NCBI RefSeq assembly: GCF_900143245.1
Contig: NZ_FRDK01000001.1
Span: forward strand, 682,001 to 746,000
Source: Flavobacterium fryxellicola
GTDB taxonomy: Bacteria; Bacteroidota; Bacteroidia; Flavobacteriales; Flavobacteriaceae
Direction: 5' to 3'
Length of the DNA: 64,000 nt
Shown here in pieces: positions 45,500 through 54,480 of this stretch. Every line of letters starts with the position of its first letter. The stretch's first letter is position 1. The translations under genes were made by a program, and so were the position numbers. Under the pieces are notes generated by a model, which was given only the letters and a program-made list of their open reading frames with translations, had not been told where the DNA came from and made no database searches.

Positions 45500-46948
45500 A
45501 TGAAACATCTTAACAAAATTTTAGTTGCTGTGATGATGGTGATGGGTTTAAGCTCGCACGCACAAGACAGTAACAATCCTTGGGCTATTGCTTTTGGAGT
45601 TAATGCCGTCGACACCAAAGCTGGTGCAGAGGGAGGACATAACTGGCTTGATCGTCATTTTTCTCAACCTTTTGCGGTTAAAGACAATTGGAATATTCTT
45701 CCATCGGTATCTTATTTAAGCGTTTCTAGATATGTAGGAGATAATTTCTCTTTCGGTCTTTCTGGAACTGTGAACAAAATAGATAAATTTGTAACATTCG
45801 CTCCAGAGCCAGCATCAGTGATGCACGATAGCCGCGGTTATATTGTTACTAATCCAGGTGATTTAATGTATTATGGTGTTGATGCAACTATTAAATATAG
45901 CTTCATGAACCTAATTAAATCTAAAGTTATTGATCCATCTTTATCTGTTGGTGGAGGTTATACTTTCTTCGGAGATAGTAGTTTTGGGACATTCAATCCT
46001 GGTGCAGGTTTGACTTTCTGGTTTACTGACAATGTAGGTTTAGAACTTGCTACAAGATACAAAAAAGCTTTTGGTGATAGAACGGAAGGTAATGTTGATT
46101 TTGCTACTCCAGATGCTCCTTCTCTTTTTCAACACACTGCTGGTCTTATCTTCAAATTTGGAGGAAAAGATACAGATGGTGATGGAATTTACGATAAAGA
46201 TGATGCTTGTCCAGAAGTTGCTGGTTTGAAAGAATTCAACGGTTGTCCTGATACTGATGGAGATGGGATTCAAGATAGTGCTGACGAATGTCCAAATGAT
46301 TTTGGTCTAGCTGCATTAAACGGTTGTCCTGATACTGACGGAGATGGTGTTGCTGATAAAAATGATGCATGTCCAACTGTTTTTGGTTTAGCTGCATTAA
46401 ACGGTTGTCCAGATGCTGACGGTGACGGAGTTGCTGACAAAGATGACAAATGTCCTACTGTTGCCGGTCCTAAAGAAAATGGTGGATGTCCTTGGCCTGA
46501 TACTGACGGAGACGGTGTAGCAGACAAAGATGATGATTGTCCTACTGTAGCTGGTCCAGCTAGTAACAGAGGATGTCCTGAAGTAACTACTGAAGCGTTA
46601 GATAACCTTAAAATTCAAGCTAGAGCAATCTACTTTAATTCAGGTAAAGCTACTTTCAAAGTTGGTGATGTTCCAGCTCGATTAGATGCTATGGCAAATA
46701 TTCTTAAAAACTACCCTAATGCTAAATTCAGTGTTGAAGGACATACTGATAGCGATGGTTCAGATGCATTCAACCAAACACTTTCTGAAGATAGAGCTAA
46801 CGTTGTTAGAGAAGCTTTATTAGAAAGAGGTATTAAAGGTGAAAATCTAAATGCTGTTGGTTTTGGTGAAGGAAGTCCAGTTGAAACGAATAAAACTGCT
46901 GCTGGTAAAGCTAAAAACAGAAGAACAGAAGTTATTTTACAAAAATAA
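45500..46948 (+). CDS. OmpA-family protein with thrombospondin type 3 repeats
   Basis: Abundant outer-membrane protein that links the outer membrane to peptidoglycan. 482 aa. Signal peptide 1-21 (ends SSHAQ); beta-barrel about 25-220; five calcium-binding thrombospondin type 3 units at 224-360 ([15 protein letters not shown] and relatives, each with DxDxDG and a CP pair); OmpA C domain at about 377-480 ([41 protein letters not shown]), which should bind diaminopimelate. The repeats form a stiff calcium-loaded spacer. It has its own promoter and terminator, so it interrupts the addA-kbl...addB stretch transcriptionally. Confidence 0.95.
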   Translation: MKHLNKILVAVMMVMGLSSHAQDSNNPWAIAFGVNAVDTKAGAEGGHNWLDRHFSQPFAVKDNWNILPSVSYLSVSRYVGDNFSFGLSGTVNKIDKFVTFAPEPASVMHDSRGYIVTNPGDLMYYGVDATIKYSFMNLIKSKVIDPSLSVGGGYTFFGDSSFGTFNPGAGLTFWFTDNVGLELATRYKKAFGDRTEGNVDFATPDAPSLFQHTAGLIFKFGGKDTDGDGIYDKDDACPEVAGLKEFNGCPDTDGDGIQDSADECPNDFGLAALNGCPDTDGDGVADKNDACPTVFGLAALNGCPDADGDGVADKDDKCPTVAGPKENGGCPWPDTDGDGVADKDDDCPTVAGPASNRGCPEVTTEALDNLKIQARAIYFNSGKATFKVGDVPARLDAMANILKNYPNAKFSVEGHTDSDGSDAFNQTLSEDRANVVREALLERGIKGENLNAVGFGEGSPVETNKTAAGKAKNRRTEVILQK

Positions 46949-46971
46949 TTTTATTCAAAATATTTTTAGAA

Positions 46972-47003
46972 AACGCCTCGATTTATCGGGGCGTTTTTTT
47001 ATT
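46972..47003 (+). terminator. terminator of the ompA-like gene
   Basis: A 12-bp stem with one G-U pair (AAAACGCCTCGA with TCGGGGCGTTTT) around loop TTTA, then T7. Only 9 bp separate it from the next ATG. Confidence 0.88.
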
Positions 47004-47011
47004 TTTATAAA

Positions 47012-49777
47012 ATGATAAACACTTCTTTTTTAGATAAAATTGCTACCGTTATACTTGAAAATTATTCTAATACCCTTTCGAATACCATTGTTGTTTTGCC
47101 AAACAAACGGGCTAAAATATTCTTAATTGAAGCATTAAAAAATCAAGTCACAAAAAACATTCTTTCTCCTGAAATTATAAGTATTGAAGATTTTGTGCAA
47201 AACATAGCGGGGATCCGCACTGTTGATCCAATTGAGTTATTATTTGAATTCTACGAAGTCTATCTGTCTATCACCGATAAAGGGAACCAACAAACTTTTG
47301 AGTTATTTGCCAATTGGGCCAAAACACTGCTACAGGACTTTAATGAAATTGATCGCTATTTATTAGATCCAGCGCATGTACTTTCGTACTTGAAAGACAT
47401 TGAAGATATCAAAAAATGGGGAATTGAGGTCGAAAATAAGACTACCTTATTAGAAAAATATATTGATTTTTGGAAATTGCTACCTAATTATTATCAATCG
47501 CTTTATACTCATTTATTGAATAAAGGAATAGGATATCAAGGTCTTATTTACCGAGAAGCAGTAAACAATCTCAATCATTTTACGGATTCAGTGCAAGACA
47601 AAAAATTTATTTTTGCAGGATTTAATGCTTTGAATGCAGCCGAAGAAAAAATAATTCAACACCTTATTGCCGCCGATCAAGCCAAAATATATTGGGATGT
47701 GGATCAAACCTTTTTAAATGATCCCTATCATGATGCCGGATTGTTTGTTAGGCGTTTTAAAGAAAACTGGAAGCACTATAAATTGCATCCGTTTGAATGG
47801 ATTGTCGACGATTTTTCGGAATCAAAAAATATTCAAGTTATTGGAACACCAAAGACTATTGGTCAGGCAAAAATAGCGGGAAGTCTTATCGAGCATGTTA
47901 TCCAAGAAAATCCAGAGGGGAAGCTTGATAAAGTGGCTGTTGTTCTTGGAGATGAAAATCTTTTAGTGCCGCTTTTATATTCGTTACCGTCAAGCGTTGG
48001 TGCTTTGAATATTACGATGGGGTATTCTAGTAAGAACAATCCAGCTCAAATTTTGATTGCCAAATTATTTAAGATGCACACAAATGCGTTGTCTAGAAAC
48101 GCTAAAAGTTATGTGTTGTATTACAAAGATGTGTTGGATATTTTGACACATCCTTTGGTAGAACCTTATGCTAAAACGAGCAAACTTGTTCATGTCATCA
48201 ATCAAAATAACTATACTTTTATTCCGCATCATAAGCTGATAGAATTGAATCTGATTCCTACTGAGCTGTTCCTTTTGTTATTCCAAAAATGGGAAAAAGG
48301 TTCTATTCCTGTCTTGGAGACTATCTCTAAATTATTGCAAACCATAAAAGAAAATTTAAGCAACGATAATGAAGAAGAAAAAATCACAAAAGCTTTTGTT
48401 TTTGCGATTTTCAAGGTCATCAATAAACTGATTAATTACTACTCAAAACACGAACATATTGATAAAATAGAGACACTTTATGCCATTTACAAGCAAGTGA
48501 TTGATTTAGCTGAAGTTTCTTTTGAAGGAGAACCTTTAAACGGTTTGCAAATTATGGGTGTGCTTGAAAGTCGGGTTTTAGATTTTGACACTATCATTGT
48601 CACCTCCATGAATGAAGGAAAATTTCCAGCCGGAAAATCTCAAAATTCCTTTATTCCTTATGATGTGAAACGCGAATTAGGTTTGCCCACGTTCAAAGAG
48701 AAAGACGCCATTTATACCTATCATTTTTATCATTTGCTGCAGCGGGCTAAAAACATCTACTTACTTTATAACACCGAAAGTGAAGGTTTAGATGCAGGTG
48801 AAAAAAGCCGCTTCATCACCCAACTTGAAGTAGAAAAACAGGCTAGTCATAATTTGACACACGAAATTTTTAACGCCGTTTTACCTGAAACAGCTTATCA
48901 GGCAATGGTGATTCCAAAATCGGAAAGTGTGATGGTTCGATTGAAAGAAATTGCAGGTAAGGGGTTTTCTCCGTCTGCATTAACAAGTTATATTCGGAAT
49001 CCGATTCAGTTTTATTTCCAAAAAATATTACGCATTAGTGAAGTAGAAGAAGTCGAGGAAAATATCGCTTTAAACACCTTGGGAACCATTATTCATGAAA
49101 CTTTGAGAGTTTTGTATGAACCTTTTATTGGTAAATTTATTTCGGAAAGTAGTATTCAAGATTGTTTTAAGCAAATTGATCAAGAGGTTTTAAAACAATT
49201 CAAATTGGTTTATAAAGAAGGTGAAATCAAAAAAGGTAGAAATTTGTTAGCGTTTGAAGTCGCCAAACGTAATGTTTCTAATTTCCTAAAAGTAGAATTA
49301 GAAAGCATTAGGAGCGGTGATGCCATTAAAATTTTAGCGTTGGAAAAAACTTTTGAGCGCCAATTACAACATCCTAGTTTGCCTTTCCCAGTATTGATAA
49401 GAGGAAATGTGGACCGAATTGAAGAGCGCAACGGAATCATTCGAATCATTGATTATAAAACAGGAAAGGTAGAAAAAGCAAGTGTTACGCTGAAATCATG
49501 GAACGGATTAACAGAAGATATAAAAAGTGATAAAATCATTCAGGTGCTTGCGTATGCGTATATGTACGAATTGGAAGCCAAAGGAAAACCCATCGAAGCA
49601 GGAATTATCTCCTTCAAAAATTTAAAAGCAGGTTTTCTTCCGTTTAATTTTAAAGAAGATAAAGAAGGGAATACCGTTATAGACGAAACAATTTTGAGTA
49701 ATTATCTCGAGCAAATGGTTCTTTTACTGCGTGAAATTTTAGACGATACTATTCCTTTTGAAGAAAAATTAATATAA
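47012..49777 (+). CDS. AddB-like PD-(D/E)XK nuclease
   Basis: Second subunit of an AddAB-type break-repair complex. 921 aa. The N-terminal UvrD-like fold lacks Walker A (IVVLPNKRAKIFLIEAL in its place), so this subunit is not a motor, as in AddB. The C terminus holds a nuclease core: TLGTIIHETLRVLYE, RGNVDRIEERNGIIRIIDYKTG and IQVLAYAYMY. In B. subtilis AddB an Fe-S cluster staples the nuclease domain; here the matching LTSYIRNPIQFYFQ has Asn where the first cluster Cys is expected, so the cluster is probably absent. The start follows the ompA terminator by 9 bp; its promoter is not evident, and readthrough is possible. Confidence 0.82.
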   Translation: MINTSFLDKIATVILENYSNTLSNTIVVLPNKRAKIFLIEALKNQVTKNILSPEIISIEDFVQNIAGIRTVDPIELLFEFYEVYLSITDKGNQQTFELFANWAKTLLQDFNEIDRYLLDPAHVLSYLKDIEDIKKWGIEVENKTTLLEKYIDFWKLLPNYYQSLYTHLLNKGIGYQGLIYREAVNNLNHFTDSVQDKKFIFAGFNALNAAEEKIIQHLIAADQAKIYWDVDQTFLNDPYHDAGLFVRRFKENWKHYKLHPFEWIVDDFSESKNIQVIGTPKTIGQAKIAGSLIEHVIQENPEGKLDKVAVVLGDENLLVPLLYSLPSSVGALNITMGYSSKNNPAQILIAKLFKMHTNALSRNAKSYVLYYKDVLDILTHPLVEPYAKTSKLVHVINQNNYTFIPHHKLIELNLIPTELFLLLFQKWEKGSIPVLETISKLLQTIKENLSNDNEEEKITKAFVFAIFKVINKLINYYSKHEHIDKIETLYAIYKQVIDLAEVSFEGEPLNGLQIMGVLESRVLDFDTIIVTSMNEGKFPAGKSQNSFIPYDVKRELGLPTFKEKDAIYTYHFYHLLQRAKNIYLLYNTESEGLDAGEKSRFITQLEVEKQASHNLTHEIFNAVLPETAYQAMVIPKSESVMVRLKEIAGKGFSPSALTSYIRNPIQFYFQKILRISEVEEVEENIALNTLGTIIHETLRVLYEPFIGKFISESSIQDCFKQIDQEVLKQFKLVYKEGEIKKGRNLLAFEVAKRNVSNFLKVELESIRSGDAIKILALEKTFERQLQHPSLPFPVLIRGNVDRIEERNGIIRIIDYKTGKVEKASVTLKSWNGLTEDIKSDKIIQVLAYAYMYELEAKGKPIEAGIISFKNLKAGFLPFNFKEDKEGNTVIDETILSNYLEQMVLLLREILDDTIPFEEKLI

Positions 49778-49830
49778 AAAGAAACCAAATCAGAAAACTA
49801 GCCAACCTATTTGAGTTCTACAAAAGTACT

Positions 49831-50082
49831 TTGACATTAAATATGTCAATTAGTGTTTTGGCTTGCGTATTTGGAGGATTTGAGTTGTTTAAGTATGTGC
49901 TTGTTCTTTTTGGTTTCTTTATTAGTTTGTTAATTAAAGAAGTGAACTCGAAAAACGAGTATTTGTTTTATTACAACAATGGAATCTCTAAAATGCAACT
50001 TTTCATTTATAGTTTTCTGCTCAATTTCGTCTTTTCGTTGGTGCTGATTTTAGTCATTAATCTAATTTTGAAATGGACATGA
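49831..50082 (+). CDS. small membrane protein paired with an ABC ATPase
   Basis: Hypothetical membrane protein with two long hydrophobic stretches (SVLACVFGGFELFKYVLVLF and on to ISLLI; FIYSFLLNFVFSLVLILVIN). It is drawn from TTG 49831 (83 aa). The open frame reaches back to 49762, and the in-frame upstream part (KRNQIRKLANLFEFYKSTLT) reads like genuine protein, so the true start may be a rare ATT at 49768 or ATA at 49774 just before or at the end of the addB-like gene. It overlaps the ATPase gene by 10 bp, which implies coupled translation and a shared complex. The family was not recognised. Confidence 0.55.
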   Translation: MTLNMSISVLACVFGGFELFKYVLVLFGFFISLLIKEVNSKNEYLFYYNNGISKMQLFIYSFLLNFVFSLVLILVINLILKWT

Positions 50083-50750
50083 CAAAAAGTGTTTTAGAAG
50101 TAGATAGCGTTCAAAAACAATATGATGGAAAAATCATTATTTCGGATGTTTATTTAAAATGTGAAACTGCTGATATAATTGGTGTTTTAGGCAGAAATGG
50201 TTCTGGAAAATCGACTTTGTTAAAAATCATCTTCGGAATTGTAGCTGCTGATTTTAAGTTTGTTCGTGTTGATGGTGCCGTGAAATCAACAACTAGCGAT
50301 CTGCTGAACGAAATTAGTTATTTGCCTCAAGAGAATTTTATTCCAAATTCATTTTCAGTTAAAAAAACAATTCTACTGTCTCTTGCTAAAGATAAAATAC
50401 AAGACTTTTGCGCCGATGAAATGATTCAATCGATATTAGCCAAAAAAATAAAGCATTTGTCTGGCGGAGAATTGCGGTATTTAGAAATTAAATTAATCCT
50501 AAATAACACATCCAAATTTGTGCTTCTAGACGAGCCTTACAATGGTTTATCACCGTTAATGATTGATAAAGTCAATGATATGATCACAGCAATGTCCCTG
50601 ACAAAAGGCATTATTATTACCGACCATAATTATGAAAACGTGATAAAAGTATCGACAAAACTAGCGTTAATGAAAGAAGGTAAACTGCATCACGTAAACG
50701 ACAAAAAGGAATTAGTGGAGAAAGGATATCTCAAAGCCGGAATGATTTAG
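50073..50750 (+). CDS. ABC transporter ATP-binding protein
   Basis: A 225-aa nucleotide-binding subunit. Walker A GRNGSGKST (40-48), Q-loop LPQENF, signature LSGGE (129-133), Walker B FVLLDEP (to 155) and H-loop Asp-His in IITDHNYE. It overlaps the small membrane protein gene by 10 bp; ATG 50079 (MTKSV) is an alternative start. No large permease is nearby, so the pair may be a minimal exporter or regulatory ATPase. The helical part is short (ILLSLAKDKIQDFCADEM), about 15-20 residues less than usual. Its 3' end overlaps that of the convergent hydrolase by 4 bp. Confidence 0.88.
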   Translation: MDMTKSVLEVDSVQKQYDGKIIISDVYLKCETADIIGVLGRNGSGKSTLLKIIFGIVAADFKFVRVDGAVKSTTSDLLNEISYLPQENFIPNSFSVKKTILLSLAKDKIQDFCADEMIQSILAKKIKHLSGGELRYLEIKLILNNTSKFVLLDEPYNGLSPLMIDKVNDMITAMSLTKGIIITDHNYENVIKVSTKLALMKEGKLHHVNDKKELVEKGYLKAGMI

Positions 50751-51529
50751 ATGCTCTTGAAGAAAGCCAGCAATACAATTAGTAATTGGTCTTGGTTTTC
50801 AATGTGGCTCATGTGTCCGTCCGGAAAAGTGACTAGTTTTACGCTCGTATTTTCGGTTTGATCTTTGGTTTCTTCGAAATTTAAAACAGGATCTTTTTCG
50901 CCTAGTACTAATAATTTAGGAAAAGGAGTGAGATGTAATAAAACTTCTCTATCCGGTCTAATTTTCATTCCTTCCAGTGACGCAACAATTCCTTGAAGCG
51001 GCGTTTTTAAAGCCTCTTTTTTTACACGTTCAATTGCTGAGGAGAGGCGCTCTCTGTTATCTTCACTGAATAAATTAGCGATAGACAGCGAGACAAAATT
51101 CATATACGATTGTTTTACTGCTTTTATCGCTCTATCTCGATTGATTTTTCGTTCAGTGCTATCAGCTCTTGCAGTCGAGTTTAATAAAACCAAACCTTTG
51201 ATGGTGTCTGGATACAATTCTGCATACGCCAGTGCGACATAGCCACCCATAGAATGCCCAACAAAAATAGCTTTTCGGATGCGTAGTTCTGATAAAACAG
51301 CGTGTACGACATCGGCATTATCCTCCATCGTTTGCACATATCCCAAACATTCCGTTTCGCCGTGACCTAATAAATCAATGGTGATGACACGGTTTTTTTG
51401 CGCCAATTCTGGAATATAAAAATCCCACATCCCTTTGTTTTCCAAGAAACCATGAAGCAAGACAATAGCGGTTCCTTTCCCGGTATCGGAATAGGAGATT
51501 TGTGTATTTTTGAATTGAATGTGTTTCAA
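50747..51529 (-). CDS. alpha/beta hydrolase
   Basis: A 260-aa alpha/beta-hydrolase-fold enzyme, cytoplasmic, substrate unknown. Oxyanion loop LLHGFLENKGMW; nucleophile elbow GHSMGG with Ser93; catalytic Asp213 (LGEKDPVLN); His239 or His242 (FPDGHMSHIENQ). Shape and length match small esterase, haloperoxidase-like or MenH-like enzymes; no menaquinone genes are adjacent. It converges with the ABC ATPase gene (4-bp overlap of stops). Confidence 0.85.
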   Translation of the reverse strand: MKHIQFKNTQISYSDTGKGTAIVLLHGFLENKGMWDFYIPELAQKNRVITIDLLGHGETECLGYVQTMEDNADVVHAVLSELRIRKAIFVGHSMGGYVALAYAELYPDTIKGLVLLNSTARADSTERKINRDRAIKAVKQSYMNFVSLSIANLFSEDNRERLSSAIERVKKEALKTPLQGIVASLEGMKIRPDREVLLHLTPFPKLLVLGEKDPVLNFEETKDQTENTSVKLVTFPDGHMSHIENQDQLLIVLLAFFKSI

Positions 51530-51730
51530 AATAGCGAATTAGATTTTTTGTAAAAATAAGGCATTTATTTTTAAGCCTTGATTAATGTACAAGTAGGTTG
51601 AACATGTTATTTTTTTTGAAACATATCAGTCATATAAGTTTTTAGAATTGCTGTGGCGAATTAGCCTAAAAACAAGAATAAAGATTAAAAATAGTTGAAC
51701 AGAATTATTAAACAAAAAGTGTTTTTCAAC

Positions 51731-51779
51731 CATATAAGTCATTTAATTGTTACTTCTATTTGCTTAAATGACTTATATG
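51731..51779. repeat. perfect 15-bp inverted repeat
   Basis: CATATAAGTCATTTA (51731-51745) and its exact reverse complement (51765-51779) flank a 19-nt spacer, in the 295-bp gap between the hydrolase and TIGR00266 genes. TCATATAAGT occurs once more nearby, around 51630. There is no adjacent T-run, so it is not a standard terminator; an operator for a dimeric regulator or a transcript-end hairpin is possible. Confidence 0.6.
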
Positions 51780-51785
51780 TTAAAA

Positions 51786-51818
51786 TAAAAAACGGCTCCC
51801 TTTATTGAAAGCCGTTAG
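51786..51818 (-). terminator. terminator of the TIGR00266 gene
   Basis: AACGGCT pairs with AGCCGTT. An A-run on the plus strand gives a U-run on the minus strand. It lies just past the stop codon. Confidence 0.7.
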
Positions 51819-51824
51819 TAAAAC

Positions 51825-52625
51825 TTAAAACCGTCGATCTCCATTAAGCATGCTTCCTAATCCACCGAGTAAGCTGCCTTCATCTTGACTACTACCACCA
51901 GCTCTTGGTGCTGAAGCGATGATTCTATCGGCAAGTCTGCTAAAGGGCAAGGACTGAATATAAACAGTTCCTGGTCCGCGAAGTGTAGCATAAAATAATC
52001 CTTCGCCACCAAAAATGGAATTCTTGATGCCACCAATGAACTCAATGTCATAATCGACCCCTTTTGTGAAACCCACAATACATCCTGTATCCACTTTTAG
52101 GATTTCGCCTGCAACTAATTCTTTTATGGCTAACGTTCCGCCGGTGTGTACAAACGCCATTCCGTCGCCTTCGATTTTTTGCATGATAAAACCTTCGCCA
52201 CCAAATAAGCCACGACCGAGTTTTTTAGAAAACTCAATTCCTACTGAAACGCCTTTGGCCGCGCATAAGAAAGCATCTTTCTGGCAAATGAATTTACCGT
52301 CAAATTGTGTTAGGTCAATTGGAATAATTTTTCCTGGATATGGAGCGGCAAATGAGACTTTGCTTTTAGTAATATTTTGATTGATAAACGCGGTCATGAA
52401 TAAACTTTCGCCGGTTAACACGCGTTTACCAGCACTTAAAAGCTTACCAAAAAGTCCGTTTTCCTGACCGGAACCGTCTCCAAAAATAGTTTCCATTTGG
52501 ATGTTGTTGTCCATCATCATGAAACTTCCCGCTTCGGCAATTACAATTTCCTGTGGGTCTAATTCTATTTCTACATATTGCATTTCCTCCCCAAAAATGT
52601 GATACTCTATTTCGTGTGCTTGCAT
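51825..52625 (-). CDS. TIGR00266 / AIM24 family protein
   Basis: 266 aa, cytoplasmic by lack of a signal peptide. Glycine-rich double beta-sandwich of the AIM24 (TIGR00266) family: [63 protein letters not shown], and a Gly/Ser-rich tail. The biochemical function is not established in bacteria. It is a single gene with its own terminator; upstream is a gap that holds copy 2 of the two-box element. Confidence 0.88.
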   Translation of the reverse strand: MQAHEIEYHIFGEEMQYVEIELDPQEIVIAEAGSFMMMDNNIQMETIFGDGSGQENGLFGKLLSAGKRVLTGESLFMTAFINQNITKSKVSFAAPYPGKIIPIDLTQFDGKFICQKDAFLCAAKGVSVGIEFSKKLGRGLFGGEGFIMQKIEGDGMAFVHTGGTLAIKELVAGEILKVDTGCIVGFTKGVDYDIEFIGGIKNSIFGGEGLFYATLRGPGTVYIQSLPFSRLADRIIASAPRAGGSSQDEGSLLGGLGSMLNGDRRF

Positions 52626-52987
52626 GATTTCTATTTTTTAAGTTTTTTTTGAATTATTAATCATTAGGGAATTAAGGTTCATTAAGAATCTATACTTAAT
52701 TTCTCTTAATTCCTTACTGATTTTTATGTATCTATGACCATTTAAATAGGTATGGTGATTACTGATAAAGTTACAGTTTTATTTTTGATTTAACATTTTA
52801 GTTCTTCTGAAAAAAAGATGTTGTGTATAGCCCTGATGGCAGTGATATCCTCTTGTGGAGTGGTAACGCAACAAGAGATTTAACGAACAGCAGGAGGAAA
52901 CGTTGTTTTGAAAAGCGATACGTTCTGCTCCAAAAAAAAGCATCCTAGATTGCTCTAGACTGCCTGTTTTTTATCGATTTTATAATA
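52626..52987. other. pepP to TIGR00266 intergenic region
   Basis: 362 bp. The part at 52829-52895 is a two-box element. The following stretch to about 52950 is richer in G+C than usual, but I see no gene. The rest is A/T-rich. Confidence 0.4.
52829..52895 (+). repeat. 67-nt two-box intergenic element, copy 2
   Basis: It starts AGCCCTGATGG (52829-52839) and ends GAACAGCAGGA (52885-52895), both identical to copy 1 at 40798-40863. Between them TCTTGT pairs with ACAAGA. The hairpin sequence differs from copy 1 but still pairs; ATCCT before it is shared. Confidence 0.7.
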
Positions 52988-54280
52988 TTATGCGTTCATT
53001 AATTCTTCGATTTCCTCCACTTCAATAGGAATGTTGCGCATCATGTTGAACGGCTCGCCGCTTTCCTGAACAATGATGTTATCCTCCAGACGAATCCCGA
53101 AACCTTCAGCAGGAATGTAAATACCAGGCTCTACGGTGAACACCATATTGGCTTGCATGGGTTCGGTCAGGATTCCGTAATCGTGCGTGTCCAATCCCAT
53201 GTGGTGTGATGTTCCGTGCATAAAATATTTTTTGTAAGCAGGCCATTCCGGTTTTTCATTTTGCACATCAGCAGTATCAATAAGTCCCAAACCTAACAGT
53301 TCTGAAGTCATTAATTTCCCTACTTCGATATGGTATTGTTTCCATAATGTTCCGGTTGTCAGCATTTTTGTCGCTTCATTTTTAACGCGCAAAACAGCAT
53401 TGTAAACCTCTTTTTGTCTTTTGGTGAAAGTGCCTGAAACTGGAATTGTTCGCGACATATCACTACTGTAATTTGCATACTCTGCTGCAACATCTAGCAA
53501 AATTAAATCACCAGCTTTACATTGTTGGTTATTTTCAATGTAGTGCAACACATTAGCATTGTTGCCAGATGCAATAATTGGCGTGTAAGCAAAACCTCTA
53601 GAACGGTTGCGAATGAATTCGTGAATCAACTCGGCTTCAATTTCATACTCAGTAACATTGGGCTTTACGAAAGATAGAAGTCTTCTAAAACCCAGTTCCG
53701 TGATGTTACATGCTTTTTGGATTAAATCCAATTCTTCGGTTTCTTTTACAGAACGAAGGCGTTGTAAAATAGGATTGCTTTTTGCGACAGCGTGTGCTGG
53801 ATATTTGTCTTTCCACCATTTTACAAAACGGGCCTCACGTGTTTCAGTGGCTACTGTTGCACGATAATGCTCATTGGTATTGATATAAATCGTTTCAGAG
53901 TGCGTCATCATTTCGAATAAAACTTTTTCAAAATCCTGCAACCAATACACGGTTCTAATTCCAGTTACCTCAAAAGCGCGTTCTTTGGTCAGTTTTTCAC
54001 CTTCCCAAACGGCAATGTGTTCGCTAGTTTCTTTTAGAAACAACATTTCTCTTTGATGTTCATAAGGAGCATCTGGAAAAAGCAATAAAATACTTTCTTC
54101 TTGATCTACTCCGCTTAAATAAAAAATGTCGCGGTGCTGCGCAAACGGCAGCGTACTGTCTGCCGAAACAGGATAAATATCATTGGAATTGAAAACAGCA
54201 ACGCTTTTTGGCTTCATTTGAGCCATGAACTTTCCTCTATTTTTTATAAATAAATCGCGGTCAATTTGATGGTATTTCAT
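52988..54280 (-). CDS. pepP: Xaa-Pro aminopeptidase (aminopeptidase P)
   Basis: M24B metallopeptidase that removes the residue before proline at peptide N termini. 430 aa. N-terminal domain YHQIDRDLFIKNRGKF ... PFAQHRDIFYLSGV, then the pita-bread catalytic domain with its dinuclear-metal ligands: LLDVAAEYANYSSDMSRTI (two Asp), FMHGTSHHMGLDTHD (His), VFTVEPGIYIP (Glu) and GIRLEDNI (Glu). Cytoplasmic. It is divergent from the BNR-repeat gene; TATTTTTG on the minus strand (54384-54391) is a possible -7 element. Confidence 0.93.
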   Translation of the reverse strand: MKYHQIDRDLFIKNRGKFMAQMKPKSVAVFNSNDIYPVSADSTLPFAQHRDIFYLSGVDQEESILLLFPDAPYEHQREMLFLKETSEHIAVWEGEKLTKERAFEVTGIRTVYWLQDFEKVLFEMMTHSETIYINTNEHYRATVATETREARFVKWWKDKYPAHAVAKSNPILQRLRSVKETEELDLIQKACNITELGFRRLLSFVKPNVTEYEIEAELIHEFIRNRSRGFAYTPIIASGNNANVLHYIENNQQCKAGDLILLDVAAEYANYSSDMSRTIPVSGTFTKRQKEVYNAVLRVKNEATKMLTTGTLWKQYHIEVGKLMTSELLGLGLIDTADVQNEKPEWPAYKKYFMHGTSHHMGLDTHDYGILTEPMQANMVFTVEPGIYIPAEGFGIRLEDNIIVQESGEPFNMMRNIPIEVEEIEELMNA

Positions 54281-54480
54281 TTGTTGAGTTTTGTTTTTTT
54301 AGGTTCGAATGCAATTAGAATCCATTATTTTCTTAATAACCATAATTTTTTGATCCTCTTGCCCTCTTTTTATATTGATTATTCAAAAATACTAACTTTG
54401 AAAGAAACGGATGTTAATTACACTATAAAATTTTCAGATAAGTCTTTTTATGATTAATTTTCCGATTCAAATTAGTTTCC

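Noticed and set aside
46270-46527. Open frame antisense to the ompA-like gene with repeated Ser-Ala-Thr-Pro units
   Set aside because: It is the mirror of the thrombospondin type 3 repeats; the repetition is explained by the sense gene.
54301-54318. GGTTCGAAT-like tRNA T-arm match
   Set aside because: No matching acceptor or anticodon arms nearby; no tRNA can be folded.
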